Shown piece after piece: positions 1 to 8,609 of a stretch of 64,000 nt of DNA. The stretch lies in contig NC_013854.1 of the NCBI RefSeq assembly GCF_000010725.1, forward strand, positions 1 to 64,000, read 5' to 3'. This stretch comes from Azospirillum sp. B510. GTDB lineage: Bacteria > Pseudomonadota > Alphaproteobacteria > Azospirillales > Azospirillaceae. Made by a program: the position numbers and the translations under genes. The notes beneath the pieces are model-generated. The model searched no databases. It was not told the origin of the DNA and saw only the letters and a program-made list of their open reading frames with translations. The stretch's first letter is position 1. The number at the start of each line of letters is the position of its first letter.

Positions 1-57
1 CGGCTTCAGGGCGGGCTGGGAAGCCTGGGTCTGGCTGTCGGAGCTGGTGGCGGACAA
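1..57 (-). CDS. Possible 5' end of hemE (uroporphyrinogen decarboxylase), partial
   Basis: On the minus strand an open frame runs off the left edge. It begins at a TTG preceded by an AGGGGA ribosome-binding-like sequence and reads LSATSSDSQTQASQPALKP. A short variable leader ending in a K-P pair would fit the start of HemE, whose conserved part usually begins just after such a residue pair. hemE flanks the chromosomal origin in Caulobacter and Rickettsia, and the next feature here is a probable oriC. Only 19 codons are visible, no catalytic residue is covered and the start codon is weak, so the identity rests mainly on position. Confidence 0.3.
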   Translation of the reverse strand, partial: MSATSSDSQTQASQPALKP

Positions 58-74
58 GACGGTGCGTTCCCCTC

Positions 75-490
75 GATTGCGATTCTCGGTTCCGCGATTC
101 CGGTGCGGAATCCGGGACGGGTTTATCCCCTCTTCTTCACTATATTTTTTAATAGGAGAAAGGAAGAGGATGAGGTGGATGCCTGTGGATAACGGTGATC
201 CCCGTCGAAGGCGAATCTATCCACAGATCCGGAGGCTCGCGCCGCCATGTGCGCGGATCTGTGGACGATTCGGAGCACTACCGCCGGAAACGGCGGAAAT
301 GCTATAGCTGGACGAACGGGAGTCCCGTGGATAACAGCGCGGACGGGGCCGGATCTTCCCAGCTTCCGAAGCGGTCGGCGGAGTTGTCCTCCCCTTGACC
401 GTAACGGGGAGGAGGAGTCCCCCGGTCGGGACGAAACGCAGGCGGATCCGGTTGTCCACAGATCTGGGCCGGGTTCTCCACAGAATGTTG
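75..490. other. Probable chromosomal origin of replication (oriC)
   Basis: This stretch has no convincing gene. It holds six DnaA-box-like 9-mers: a perfect TGTGGATAA at 184-192; single-mismatch boxes at 217-225 (CTATCCACA), 326-334 (CGTGGATAA), 452-460 (TTGTCCACA) and 474-482 (TTCTCCACA); and a two-mismatch box at 260-268. An AT-rich run at about 135-155 could be the unwinding element. Seven GANTC sites (81, 96, 108, 213, 267, 320, 415), the CcrM methylation target of alphaproteobacteria, lie in the same interval, several times the number expected by chance. The gene to the right, ppsR, flanks oriC in several alphaproteobacteria. Overlapping short frames here lack family features. Confidence 0.75.
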
Positions 491-497
491 GGGACGG

Positions 498-1337
498 ATG
501 AAAGAGTTCCACCTACATCTCGTGTCCGATGCGACGGGCGAGACCATCAACAGCGTGGCGCGCGCCTGCGTCATCCAGTTCGACGACGTCCGGCCGATCG
601 AGCATTTCTGGAATCTGGTGCGGACCGACCGCCAGCTCGACCTTGTACTGGAGGGGATCCGGGACAATCACGGGCTGGTGATGTTCACGCTGGTCGACGA
701 GACGCTGCGCCGCCGGCTCCAGGATTTCTGCCGCGAGATGCAGGTGCCCTGCATCCCCGTGCTCGATCCGCTGATCAACGCGCTCGCCGCCTTCCTCGGC
801 GTGGAATCGCAGCGCCAGCCCGGTCGCCAGCATGTGCTGGACGCCGAGTATTTCAGCCGCATCGACGCCGTCGATTTCGCCCTGTCCCATGACGACGGCC
901 AGTCGAACTGGGACCTGCACGAGGCCGACGTGGTGCTGATCGGCGTGTCGCGCAGCTCCAAGACGCCGACCTGCATCTATCTGGCCAACCGCGGCATCAA
1001 GGCGGCCAACATCCCGCTGGTTCCCGGCAGCCCGCTGCCGGCCGAACTCGACCTGCTCACCCGGCCGCTGATCGTCGGGCTGACCAAGGACCCCGACCGT
1101 CTGGTCCAGATCCGCCGCAACCGGCTGAAGCTGCTGAACCAGGGCGAGGGCTCCAGCTATGCCGATCCCGAGCTGGTGCGCTCGGAGGTTCAGGAGGCGC
1201 GGCGTCTGTTCAGCCGGCGCGGCTGGCCGGTGATCGACGTCACCCGCCGCTCCATCGAGGAGACCGCGGCCGAGATCATGATGCTGCTCGCCCGTCGCCA
1301 GAGCGGCAATTTCAGTCCGGAAGGAAAGAAGACGTGA
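498..1337 (+). CDS. ppsR: Pyruvate,phosphate/pyruvate,water dikinase regulatory protein (DUF299)
   Basis: This 279-residue protein belongs to the bifunctional kinase/pyrophosphorylase family that inactivates and reactivates PEP synthase or pyruvate phosphate dikinase through phosphorylation of a threonine. It opens with the family-typical HLHLVSDATGET and carries the nucleotide-binding loop GVSRSSKTPTCIYLANRG near residue 155. The length is normal for the family. The ATG lies just right of the DnaA-box cluster, and the stop overlaps the maf start by four bases (GTGA), so these genes are probably translated together. Which dikinase it controls cannot be told from this window. Confidence 0.93.
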   Translation: MKEFHLHLVSDATGETINSVARACVIQFDDVRPIEHFWNLVRTDRQLDLVLEGIRDNHGLVMFTLVDETLRRRLQDFCREMQVPCIPVLDPLINALAAFLGVESQRQPGRQHVLDAEYFSRIDAVDFALSHDDGQSNWDLHEADVVLIGVSRSSKTPTCIYLANRGIKAANIPLVPGSPLPAELDLLTRPLIVGLTKDPDRLVQIRRNRLKLLNQGEGSSYADPELVRSEVQEARRLFSRRGWPVIDVTRRSIEETAAEIMMLLARRQSGNFSPEGKKT

Positions 1338-1948
1338 GCGCGCCGCTTCCGTTGCCCCAACTGGTTTTGGCCTCGGGCTCGCGCACACGGGCGGCGATGC
1401 TGGAGCAGGCCGGAGTCAGCGCCATCCTCGACAAGCCGCTGGTCGATGAGGATGAGGTGAAGGCCGCCGGCCGCGCCGAGGGTGTCCCCGCCGACATCGT
1501 CGCCGAGGCCCTGGCCGAGCTGAAGGCCCAGCGCATCACCCGCCGCCACCCCGGCGCCCTGGTGGTCGGCGCCGATCAGATGCTGGAGTGCGAGGGGCGC
1601 TGGTTCGACAAGCCGGCCGACCTCGCGGCGGCGCGGGCCCAGCTTCTCGACCTGCGCGGCCGGACCCACCGGCTGGTCAGCTGCGCCGTCGTGGTGCGCG
1701 ATGGCGAGCGGATCTGGCATAAGGTCGACAGCGCCCGTCTCACCATGCGGAATTTCACCGAAGCCTTCCTCGACGAATATCTGACCCGTGTCGGTGATGA
1801 TGTGCTGCACTCCGTCGGCGCTTATCAGCTGGAGGGGCTGGGAGCCCAGCTGTTCCAGCGCGTCGAGGGCGATTTCTTCACCATTCTCGGGCTGCCGCTG
1901 TTGCCGCTGCTCGGTTTTCTGCGCGTGCATGGGGTGGGTAGGGAATGA
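1334..1948 (+). CDS. maf: Maf-like nucleoside triphosphate pyrophosphatase
   Basis: This is a 204-residue Maf/YhdE-family protein, predicted to hydrolyse non-canonical or modified nucleoside triphosphates to monophosphates in the cytosol (house cleaning, with a proposed septum-related role). The N-terminal LVLASGSRTRAAMLEQAGV is the signature (LASxSxxRxxLL-like), and the catalytic segment VVGADQMLECEG follows near residue 80. The start is a GTG overlapping the end of ppsR. The next gene, aroE, overlaps its stop by four bases, so ppsR, maf and aroE form one coupled unit. Confidence 0.93.
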   Translation: MSAPLPLPQLVLASGSRTRAAMLEQAGVSAILDKPLVDEDEVKAAGRAEGVPADIVAEALAELKAQRITRRHPGALVVGADQMLECEGRWFDKPADLAAARAQLLDLRGRTHRLVSCAVVVRDGERIWHKVDSARLTMRNFTEAFLDEYLTRVGDDVLHSVGAYQLEGLGAQLFQRVEGDFFTILGLPLLPLLGFLRVHGVGRE

Positions 1949-2835
1949 CCGGGTTCAATTCGATCAGCGGCAAGGCGAGGATCGCCGGGGTGATGGGCTG
2001 GCCGATCGGCCATTCGCGCTCGCCCCGGCTGCATGGCTTCTGGTTGCGGCACTATAGCATCGACGGCGCCTATGTGCCGCTGGCGGTGGCGCCGGAGCGG
2101 GCCGAACAGGCGATCCGCGCCCTGCCCGCCCTGGGGTTCCGCGGCTGCAACGTCACCGTTCCGCTGAAGGAGATCGCCTTCCGCAGCGTCGACCGGCTCG
2201 ACGAGACCGCGCGGCGCATGGGAGCGGTCAACACCATCGTCGTCGCCGAGGATGGCGCGCTTGAGGGCGGCAACACCGACGGTTTCGGCTTCATCGAGAA
2301 TTTGCGCGCCGAACAGCCGGGCTGGACGGCGGAGCAAGGCCCGGCGGTGGTGATCGGTGCTGGCGGCGCCGCCCGCGCCGTGGTCGTCGCCCTGCTCGAT
2401 GCCGGCGCGCCGGAGGTTCGTCTGGTCAACCGCACCCGCGCCCGCGCCGAGGAGCTGGCGGCGGATCTGGCCCCCGCTCTCGCCCCGGATCTGGCCGCCG
2501 TCGGGGTGACTGGCCGTGTGACGGTGGTCGATTGGGTTTCACGTGAAACCGCGCTCGACGGCGCGTCGCTGCTGGTCAACACCACGACCCAGGGCATGGC
2601 CGGTCAGCCGGCGCTGGACCTGTCCCTGCGCGCCTTGCCCGTCTCGGCTCTGGTCAACGACATCGTCTATGTGCCGCTGGAAACGCCGCTGCTGGCCGAA
2701 GCCGGGAGGCGCGGCAACCCGGTGGCCGGCGGCATCGGCATGCTGCTCCATCAGGCCCGTCCCGGCTTCAAGGCCTGGTTCGGTGTCGAGCCGCAGGTGA
2801 CGCCGGAACTCACCCGCGTCGTCCTGGAAGGCTGA
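1945..2835 (+). CDS. aroE: Shikimate dehydrogenase
   Basis: AroE reduces 3-dehydroshikimate to shikimate with NADPH in aromatic amino acid synthesis. The 296-residue protein shows the substrate-binding GWPIGHSRSPRLH, the catalytic lysine motif NVTVPLKE, NTDGFGF, and the nucleotide-binding GAGGAARAVVVAL near residue 137. It starts at the ATG of an ATGA overlap with maf. It is slightly longer than the E. coli enzyme because of a loop near residues 165-205. Within the gene, the codons for V-S-R-E-T form a parS site, so the coding sequence doubles as a chromosome-partition site. Confidence 0.95.
   Translation: MTGFNSISGKARIAGVMGWPIGHSRSPRLHGFWLRHYSIDGAYVPLAVAPERAEQAIRALPALGFRGCNVTVPLKEIAFRSVDRLDETARRMGAVNTIVVAEDGALEGGNTDGFGFIENLRAEQPGWTAEQGPAVVIGAGGAARAVVVALLDAGAPEVRLVNRTRARAEELAADLAPALAPDLAAVGVTGRVTVVDWVSRETALDGASLLVNTTTQGMAGQPALDLSLRALPVSALVNDIVYVPLETPLLAEAGRRGNPVAGGIGMLLHQARPGFKAWFGVEPQVTPELTRVVLEG
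2535..2550. promoter_or_regulatory. parS site inside aroE
   Basis: The 16-mer GGTTTCACGTGAAACC is a perfect palindrome that matches the ParB-binding parS consensus TGTTTCACGTGAAACA except at the two outermost bases. It is read as V-S-R-E-T in aroE. With the sites near mnmG, in rsmG and in maeB it forms an origin-proximal parS cluster around parAB. Confidence 0.85.
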
Positions 2836-2844
2836 GGCGCCGGC

Positions 2845-3489
2845 ATGGTCGTGCTGGGCCTGACCGGTTCCATCGGCATGGGCAAGAGCACCGCCGCCGG
2901 CATGTTGCGGGCGATGGGGGCTCCGGTCTGCGATTCCGACGCGGTGGTGCATCGGCTGCTGGGGCGTGGTGGCGGCGCGGTGCCGGCCATCGCCGCCGCC
3001 TTCCCCGGCGTGGTGGTCGACGGGGCGGTCAGCCGGCCGGCGCTGGGCGCCGCGGTCTTCCGTGATCCCGACGCGCTGAAGCGGCTGGAGGCGATCCTGC
3101 ATCCGATGGTCCAGGCGGCGCAGCGCGGCTTCCTGGCCCGTGCCGCCCGGCGTGGCGCCCGGATCGCCGTGCTGGACATCCCGCTGCTGTTCGAGACCGG
3201 GGCCGAGCGGCGGGTCGACGCCACCATCGTCGTCTCCGCCCCCTTCGCGGTGCAGCGCGCCCGTGTGCTGGCCCGGCCCGGCATGACGGCGGAGAAGTTC
3301 GCCGGCATCCTCGCCCGCCAGATGCCGGATGCGGAAAAACGGCGGCGTGCCGACCATGTTGTGCCGACCGGGGCCGGTCGGCTGGTGACGCGGCGGGCGC
3401 TTCAGGGCATTGTGCGGGACGTGGTGCGGCGGCCGGCCAGGCAGTGGCCGCCGCGCGGCTATCAACCAGGGCGGATCCATCATGCGTGA
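2845..3489 (+). CDS. coaE: Dephospho-CoA kinase
   Basis: CoaE phosphorylates the ribose 3'-hydroxyl of dephospho-CoA in the last step of coenzyme A synthesis. The 214-residue protein begins with the P-loop GLTGSIGMGKST, followed by the family motif CDSDAVVHRLL. The segment IAVLDIPLLFETGAE matches the conserved core, and HPMV precedes it. It lies nine bases after aroE, and its end overlaps the start of dnaQ by eight bases. The aroE-coaE-dnaQ order is widely conserved in alphaproteobacteria. Confidence 0.94.
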   Translation: MVVLGLTGSIGMGKSTAAGMLRAMGAPVCDSDAVVHRLLGRGGGAVPAIAAAFPGVVVDGAVSRPALGAAVFRDPDALKRLEAILHPMVQAAQRGFLARAARRGARIAVLDIPLLFETGAERRVDATIVVSAPFAVQRARVLARPGMTAEKFAGILARQMPDAEKRRRADHVVPTGAGRLVTRRALQGIVRDVVRRPARQWPPRGYQPGRIHHA

Positions 3490-4165
3490 AATCGTTCTCG
3501 ACACCGAAACCACGGGCTTCAAGCCGGAGGAGGGTCACCGGCTGGTCGAGATCGGCTGCATCGAGCTGGTCAATCATCTCGCCACCGGGGAACGCTTCCA
3601 CGTCTATCTCAATCCCGAGCGCGACATGCCGCCGGAGGCCTTCGCCGTCCATGGGTTGAGCGAGGAATTCCTGGCCGACAAGCCGCTGTTCAACGATGTC
3701 GCCGCCGACTTCGTCGCCTTCATCGGCGATTCCCCGCTGGTGATCCACAACGCCGCCTTCGACATGCATTTCCTGAATTGGGAACTGAAGATCGCCGGCT
3801 ATCCGGTGATGCCGAAGGACCGCGCCATCGACACCCTGCTGATGGCCCGGCAGAAATTCCCCGGCTCGCCGGCCACCCTGGACGCGCTGTGCAAGCGTTT
3901 CGGCGTCGACAATTCCAACCGCACCCTGCACGGCGCTTTGCTCGACGCCCAGCTGCTCGCCGAGGTTTATCTGGAGTTGCTGGGCGGCCGGCAGACCGGC
4001 CTGTCCTTCGCCGGCGGCCCGGTGTCGAAAGGCGGGGTCGCCGGCCCGGTCCGCGTCGACCGCCCCTTCCGCGAAGCCCGCGTCTTCGCCGTCAGCGAGG
4101 AGGAGGCCGCCGCCCATGCGGAGATGCTGAAGAAGATCAAGAACCCGCTCTGGGCGGTGGAGTGA
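3482..4165 (+). CDS. dnaQ: DNA polymerase III epsilon subunit (3'-5' proofreading exonuclease)
   Basis: This is the proofreading subunit of the replicative polymerase. The 227-residue product starts MREIVLDTETTGF, so exonuclease motif I (DTETTG) comes immediately after the start. Motif II is NAAFDMHFLNWE and motif III is HGALLDAQLLAEVYLELL, giving the metal-binding acidic residues and general-base histidine of a DEDDh exonuclease. An in-frame extension upstream was rejected because the ATG chosen places motif I at the usual position and overlaps the end of coaE. The C-terminal tail would contact the polymerase subunit. The gene closes the origin-side operon. Confidence 0.95.
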   Translation: MREIVLDTETTGFKPEEGHRLVEIGCIELVNHLATGERFHVYLNPERDMPPEAFAVHGLSEEFLADKPLFNDVAADFVAFIGDSPLVIHNAAFDMHFLNWELKIAGYPVMPKDRAIDTLLMARQKFPGSPATLDALCKRFGVDNSNRTLHGALLDAQLLAEVYLELLGGRQTGLSFAGGPVSKGGVAGPVRVDRPFREARVFAVSEEEAAAHAEMLKKIKNPLWAVE

Positions 4166-4201
4166 AGTGGGGCGGCGATCGCCCCACCCCCACCCCCAAC
4201 C

Positions 4202-5176
4202 TTACGGCACCAGCACCGTCGACCCGGTCGTCGCCCGTGACTCCAGCGCCCGGTGCGCTTCGGCGGTGTCCTTCAGCGCGAAACGCTGGTTGACCGTGAA
4301 GGTCACCCCGCCATTCTTCACCGCGTCGAACAGATCGGCGGCCGAGGCCATCAGATCCTCCCGCTTGGCGGTGTAGGTCGCCAGCGTCGGCCGCGTCACA
4401 TAGAGCGACCCCTTCGCCGCCAGAACCCCCAGATCCAGCGGCGCCGGCTGACCGGAGGCGGCGCCGAACAGCACCATCAGTCCGCGTGGCCGCAGGCAAT
4501 CCAGCCCGCCGAGGAAGGTCGTCTTGCCGACGCCGTCATAGACCACCGGCACGCCCTGCCCGTCCGTCAGCTCCTTCACCCGGGTGACGAAATCCTCACG
4601 GCTGTAGTCGATGGTGTGATGGCAGCCATGGGCCTTGGCCAGCTCGGCCTTCTCCGCCGATCCGACGGTGCCGATCACCGTGGCGCCGAGATGCCGCGCC
4701 CAGGAACACAGCAGCAGCCCGACCCCGCCGGCGGCGGCCTGCACCAGGATGGTGTCGCCGGGCTGCACGACATAGGTGCCGCGCAGCAGATACTGCGCGG
4801 TCAATCCTTGCAGCAGCGTGGCGGCGGTCGCCTCTTCGTCGAGCCAGCTCGGCAGCGGCACCAGCCGGTCGGCGGCGATCAGCCGGCTCTCGGCATAGGC
4901 GCCGATCGCCATGGCGTAGCCGACGCGGTCGCCGATCTTCAGCGTGGTGACGTCCGGCCCCAGCGCCTCGACCACGCCGGATCCCGCCATGCCGATCACC
5001 GCCGGCAGGTTCGGCAGCTTGTAGGCGCCGGAGCGGTGATAGGTGTCGATGTAGTTCAGCCCGACGGCGGTCTGGCGGATGCGCACCTGGCCGGGGCCGG
5101 GCTCGTCCAGCTCGATCTCGTCCCAGCGCAGAACCTCCGGCCCGCCATGTTCGTGGATGCGGATCGCGTGAACCAT
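4202..5176 (-). CDS. Quinone oxidoreductase (NADPH-dependent, zinc-free MDR family)
   Basis: This 324-residue medium-chain dehydrogenase/reductase resembles QorA: MVHAIRIHEHGGPEVLRWDE at the N terminus, NYIDTYHRSGAYKLP, and the nucleotide-binding AAAGGVGLLLCSWARHLGA near residue 150. No structural or catalytic zinc cysteine cluster is present. It is predicted to carry out one-electron reduction of quinones by NADPH in the cytosol. It is the last gene of a minus-strand group with the methyltransferase and DUF255 genes, which suggests stress or repair functions, but shared transcription is only inferred from orientation and short gaps. Confidence 0.88.
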   Translation of the reverse strand: MVHAIRIHEHGGPEVLRWDEIELDEPGPGQVRIRQTAVGLNYIDTYHRSGAYKLPNLPAVIGMAGSGVVEALGPDVTTLKIGDRVGYAMAIGAYAESRLIAADRLVPLPSWLDEEATAATLLQGLTAQYLLRGTYVVQPGDTILVQAAAGGVGLLLCSWARHLGATVIGTVGSAEKAELAKAHGCHHTIDYSREDFVTRVKELTDGQGVPVVYDGVGKTTFLGGLDCLRPRGLMVLFGAASGQPAPLDLGVLAAKGSLYVTRPTLATYTAKREDLMASAADLFDAVKNGGVTFTVNQRFALKDTAEAHRALESRATTGSTVLVP

Positions 5177-5215
5177 GATGCTTTGGTTTCCTTTATCGTT
5201 GGAGAACGGGGGGCC

Positions 5216-5713
5216 TCACAGCAGCGCGAGCTGTTCCGTTCCGATCGCGTCGCCCTGCCCCACATTGGCATGACGGTGTTCCAGTGCCAGCAGCCACGCC
5301 TTGGTGTCCAGCCCGCCATGGCCGGAATAGCCGCCGGGCGCCCCGCCGCTGGCCAGCACCCGGTGACAGGGAATGATGATCGGGATCGGGTTGGCGCCAC
5401 AGGCGCCGCCGACCGCGCGCGGCGCGCTGCCCAGCATCTTCGCCATCCCGCCATAGGTCGCGGTGCCGCCATAGGGGATCGCCAGCATGCCGTCCCACAC
5501 GCTGCGCCGGAACGGCGTGCCCGCCGGCTCCAGCGGCAGAGCGAACCGCTGGAGCCGGCCGGCGAAATAGCTCTCCAGCTGGCGCGCCGTCTCCTCGAGC
5601 AATGCGTCCGGCTCGTCCCGCTCGAAGCGGCCCCAGCCGAGTTCGGTCAGGGCGGATCCGTCCCCGGTCAGCATCAGGGGGCCGAGCGGGCTGTCGATGG
5701 AAAGACGCGCCAT
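5216..5713 (-). CDS. ogt: Methylated-DNA--[protein]-cysteine S-methyltransferase
   Basis: This suicide DNA-repair protein transfers alkyl groups from O6-alkylguanine to its own cysteine. The 165-residue product carries the active-site motif IIIPCHRVLASGG, preceded by the conserved asparagine of GANP and followed by GGYSGHGGLDTKAWLLALE. The DNA-binding helix region is FRRSVWDGMLAIPYGGTATYGGMAK. No AraC/Ada domain precedes it, so it is the Ogt type. It sits 39 bases before the quinone reductase on the same strand. Confidence 0.93.
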   Translation of the reverse strand: MARLSIDSPLGPLMLTGDGSALTELGWGRFERDEPDALLEETARQLESYFAGRLQRFALPLEPAGTPFRRSVWDGMLAIPYGGTATYGGMAKMLGSAPRAVGGACGANPIPIIIPCHRVLASGGAPGGYSGHGGLDTKAWLLALEHRHANVGQGDAIGTEQLALL

Positions 5714-5741
5714 GGTTTCCTCCCGGAAGATCGATGTTCGG

Positions 5742-7814
5742 TCAGCTTTTCGTCGCCAGAAGCGCCGCCAGATCCGCCGGGGCCGTCACCGGCGCCGAAC
5801 AGGTCATGCCGCGGCAGACATAGGCGGTGGCCGTCCCGTCGCGCATCCCCTTCCCCTGGGCCGGGTGGCCGGCGGGCAGATCCGCTGGAAAATCCCCCTT
5901 GGGCGCCAGCACGGTCAGGATGCGGTTGGGCAGCGAGCGGTCCAGCACGGTGCGGCGCAGCGCCTCCGTCTCCGCCGTCCTCGGCGGGCCGACGATGACG
6001 ATCTGCAACGGCGCCGTCATCAGCTCCACCGCGTTGAGGAAGGTCGGCAGCGGGAAGAAGTTGCGGGTCAGCTCGCCGGAGAAGGCGGTGGCGAGCGCCT
6101 CGGCCCGGTCGCGATAGGCATCCTCGCCGGTGCGCTGGAACAGAATGGTCAGCACCGCCAGCATGGTGCCGTTGCCGCTGGGGGTGGCGTTGTCATAGGC
6201 GGTCTTGGTGCGGACGATCAGCCCCTCGGCATCATCGGCGGTGAAGAAATAGCCGCCATTGGCGTCGTCCCAGAAATGGGCGTCCAGCGCCGCCGCCCAG
6301 ACCTTCGCCTGATCGAGGGCCGCCGGATCCCCGGTCGCCTCATGCAGGGCGAGCGCCGCCCGCGCCATATGGGCATAGTCGTCCAGCATCCCGGCATGCT
6401 TGCCCTGCCCGTGCCGCCAGCTGTGGCAAAGCCGCCCGCCGCTGTCCATCCGGTCGCGGACGAAGGCGAAGGCGCGGCCGGCGGCGTCCAGCCACTCGGG
6501 TTCGTCCAGCGCCAGGGCGGCATGGGTCAGCGCGGCGATCATCAGGCCGTTCCAGTCGGCCAGCACCTTGTCGTCCCAGCCCGGCCGCACCCGCTTGGCC
6601 CGCGCCCGCGACAGGGCCTCCCGGCCCTTGGCGAGCATCGCCTCGGTGGATTCGTCGGCCGGGGTCAGGCCGCCCAGGCGGTTCAGGATGGTGACGCCTT
6701 CCCAATTGCCTTGGGGCAGCACCTCGTAAACGCGCTTAAACGTCGCCAACCCGTCGGCGCCGAGCGCGGGGCCGAGCAGCCGGTCGACCTCCTCCTCCCT
6801 CCAGATATAGAAGAGTCCCTCCTCGCCCTCGCTGTCGGCGTCCAGCGTCGCGGCGAAACCGCCGCCTTCGGCGATCATCTCGCGCAGCAGCCAGCCGACC
6901 GTCTCGCGGATGCGGGTCTCCAGCAGCGGGTCGCGCGTCTCCTGCCAGACCAGTGTCATCAGGTCGAGCAGCTCGGCATTGTCGTAGAGCATCTTCTCGA
7001 AATGCGGCACCAGCCAGCGTTCATCGACCGAATAGCGGGCGAAGCCGCCGCCGAGATGGTCGTAGATGCCGCCCTGCGCCATGTTGGCCAGCGTGTGGGT
7101 CACCGCGTCGCGGAACGGCTCGCGCCCCGTGCGCCGCCACGCCCGCCACAGCAGTTCGAACAGCGGCACCTGCGGGAATTTCGGTGCGCTGCCGATGCCG
7201 CCATGGATCGGATCGACCTCGCGCAGCAGCCGCTGCGCCACCTGATCCAGCATCCCGGCATCGATCGTTCCGGCGGCACCGGCCGAGCGGTTCTCCCCTA
7301 TGCCGGCGAGCGCCGATCTCAGGGCCTCGACATTCTTGCCGACCTTGTCCGGCTCATCGGTATAGGTGCCGGCGATGCCGCGCAGCACGTCGGGGAAGCC
7401 GGCCCGGCCATAACGCTGCGCCGGCGGGAAATAGGTGCCACCCCAGAAGGGTTCGGCATCCGGGGTCAGGAACATGGTCAGCGGCCAGCCGCCCTGCTGG
7501 CCCAGCAGGGCCAGGGCCGATTGGTAGATGGTATCGAGGTCCGGCCGTTCCTCCCGGTCGACCTTGATGTTGATGAACAGCTCGTTCATCAGCCCGGCGA
7601 TCTCCGGATTCTCGAAGCTCTCATGCGCCATGACGTGGCACCAGTGGCAGGCGGCATAGCCGACCGACAGCAGCACCGGCTTGTTCTCCGCGCGGGCGCG
7701 GGCGAAGGCCTCCGGTCCCCAGGGCATCCAATGCACCGGGTTGTCCTTGTGTTGCAGCAGATAGGGGCTCGTCTCCCGGCCCAGCAGGTTCGCGCCCAAC
7801 GGAGTGGCGGGCAT
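5742..7814 (-). CDS. Thioredoxin domain-containing protein (DUF255/YyaL, SSP411 family)
   Basis: The 690-residue protein has an N-terminal thioredoxin-like DUF255 domain followed by an alpha/alpha-barrel glycosidase-like region. The hallmark start [21 protein letters not shown] is present (residues 9-29), and the redox pair is C56-x-x-C59 in ACHWCHVM. Further family segments include [10 protein letters not shown] and [24 protein letters not shown]. The biochemical role of this widespread family is not settled; the human relative is SPATA20. It is the first gene of the minus-strand group, and the space upstream could hold divergent promoters. Confidence 0.9.
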   Translation of the reverse strand: MPATPLGANLLGRETSPYLLQHKDNPVHWMPWGPEAFARARAENKPVLLSVGYAACHWCHVMAHESFENPEIAGLMNELFINIKVDREERPDLDTIYQSALALLGQQGGWPLTMFLTPDAEPFWGGTYFPPAQRYGRAGFPDVLRGIAGTYTDEPDKVGKNVEALRSALAGIGENRSAGAAGTIDAGMLDQVAQRLLREVDPIHGGIGSAPKFPQVPLFELLWRAWRRTGREPFRDAVTHTLANMAQGGIYDHLGGGFARYSVDERWLVPHFEKMLYDNAELLDLMTLVWQETRDPLLETRIRETVGWLLREMIAEGGGFAATLDADSEGEEGLFYIWREEEVDRLLGPALGADGLATFKRVYEVLPQGNWEGVTILNRLGGLTPADESTEAMLAKGREALSRARAKRVRPGWDDKVLADWNGLMIAALTHAALALDEPEWLDAAGRAFAFVRDRMDSGGRLCHSWRHGQGKHAGMLDDYAHMARAALALHEATGDPAALDQAKVWAAALDAHFWDDANGGYFFTADDAEGLIVRTKTAYDNATPSGNGTMLAVLTILFQRTGEDAYRDRAEALATAFSGELTRNFFPLPTFLNAVELMTAPLQIVIVGPPRTAETEALRRTVLDRSLPNRILTVLAPKGDFPADLPAGHPAQGKGMRDGTATAYVCRGMTCSAPVTAPADLAALLATKS

Positions 7815-7991
7815 GGCGGTGTCCGATCTGTTGGTGTGTCGTGACTAGAGTAGGTGGCGCCGGGTGGCGTTGCGCCAGTGCATCCTATCTGTATAGTGGG
7901 GCATGAGCCGCCGTGGCGCTCAACCCCAAAATCAACAAGGGCCAATGCCGGGACCACCCCCCGGTCCTGGGCCGGCTCTGGAGGGGGGTCC

Positions 7992-8243
7992 ATGAAGATC
8001 ACCGTCGATATCGACTGCACGCCCGACGAGGCCCGGCATTTCCTGGGCCTGCCCGATGTGAAGCCGATGCAGGATGCCATGATGCGCGAGATCCAGGAAC
8101 GGATGCGCGCCAACCTCCAGGCCATGGATCCGGAGACCATGCTGAAGACCTGGCTCCCCGCCGGCATCCAGGGCATGGAGCAGATGCAGAAGATGTTTTG
8201 GTCCCAGATGGCCTCGGCCCTGGGCCAGGAAGGAAGAAAGTGA
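7992..8243 (+). CDS. DUF6489 family protein
   Basis: This small acidic protein of 83 residues, MKITVDIDCTPDEARHFLGL onward, matches a conserved alphaproteobacterial family of unknown function. It contains the repeated pattern MQDAMMREIQERMRANLQAMDPE and ends WLPAGIQGMEQMQKMFWSQM, suggesting amphipathic helices, possibly membrane- or protein-interacting. The ATG is preceded by GAGGGGGG; a longer in-frame start upstream has poor coding character and was rejected. Its stop overlaps the start of the iron-sulfur protein gene by four bases, so the two are coupled. Confidence 0.85.
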   Translation: MKITVDIDCTPDEARHFLGLPDVKPMQDAMMREIQERMRANLQAMDPETMLKTWLPAGIQGMEQMQKMFWSQMASALGQEGRK

Positions 8244-8599
8244 CCGATCCCAACCCCTATTTCGAAGCCCATGTCTTCTGCTGCACCAACCGCCGTCCCG
8301 ACGGGCACAAGCGCGGATCCTGCGCCGCCCAGGGTTCGGAGAAGCTGCGCGACTATATGAAGGCCCGCGCCCGTGAACTCGGCTTCGACGGCAAGGTGCG
8401 GATCAATTCCGCCGGCTGCCTCGACCGTTGCGAGCTGGGACCGACGCTGGTGATCTATCCGGAGGGCGTCTGGTACAGCTATCACAGCACCGCCGACATC
8501 GACGACATCCTCCAGACCCATCTGGTCGAAGGCCGCCGCGTCGAACGGCTGATGCTGACGACGGAGCAGCGGGAACTGCGGCCCGACCAGCGCGGCTGA
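8240..8599 (+). CDS. (2Fe-2S) ferredoxin domain-containing protein
   Basis: This 119-residue thioredoxin-like [2Fe-2S] ferredoxin has cysteines positioned as in the family: HVFCCTNRRPDGHKRGSC near the N terminus and NSAGCLDRCELGPTLVIYPEGVWY in the second half. It is predicted to be a cytosolic electron carrier or cluster protein of unknown partner. The GTG start overlaps the stop of DUF6489. It ends ten bases before mnmE, so this gene, DUF6489 and mnmE may share one transcript. Confidence 0.88.
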   Translation: MTDPNPYFEAHVFCCTNRRPDGHKRGSCAAQGSEKLRDYMKARARELGFDGKVRINSAGCLDRCELGPTLVIYPEGVWYSYHSTADIDDILQTHLVEGRRVERLMLTTEQRELRPDQRG

Positions 8600-8609
8600 T
8601 CCGACCGTC

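Noticed and set aside
4253-5998. Long plus-strand open frame opposite the quinone reductase and methyltransferase genes
   Set aside because: Its product is Gln/Arg/His-rich antisense shadow of high-GC genes; the minus-strand proteins have clear family motifs.
5697-7844. 715-codon plus-strand open frame
   Set aside because: It is the antisense shadow of the DUF255 gene, with low-complexity composition and no domain.
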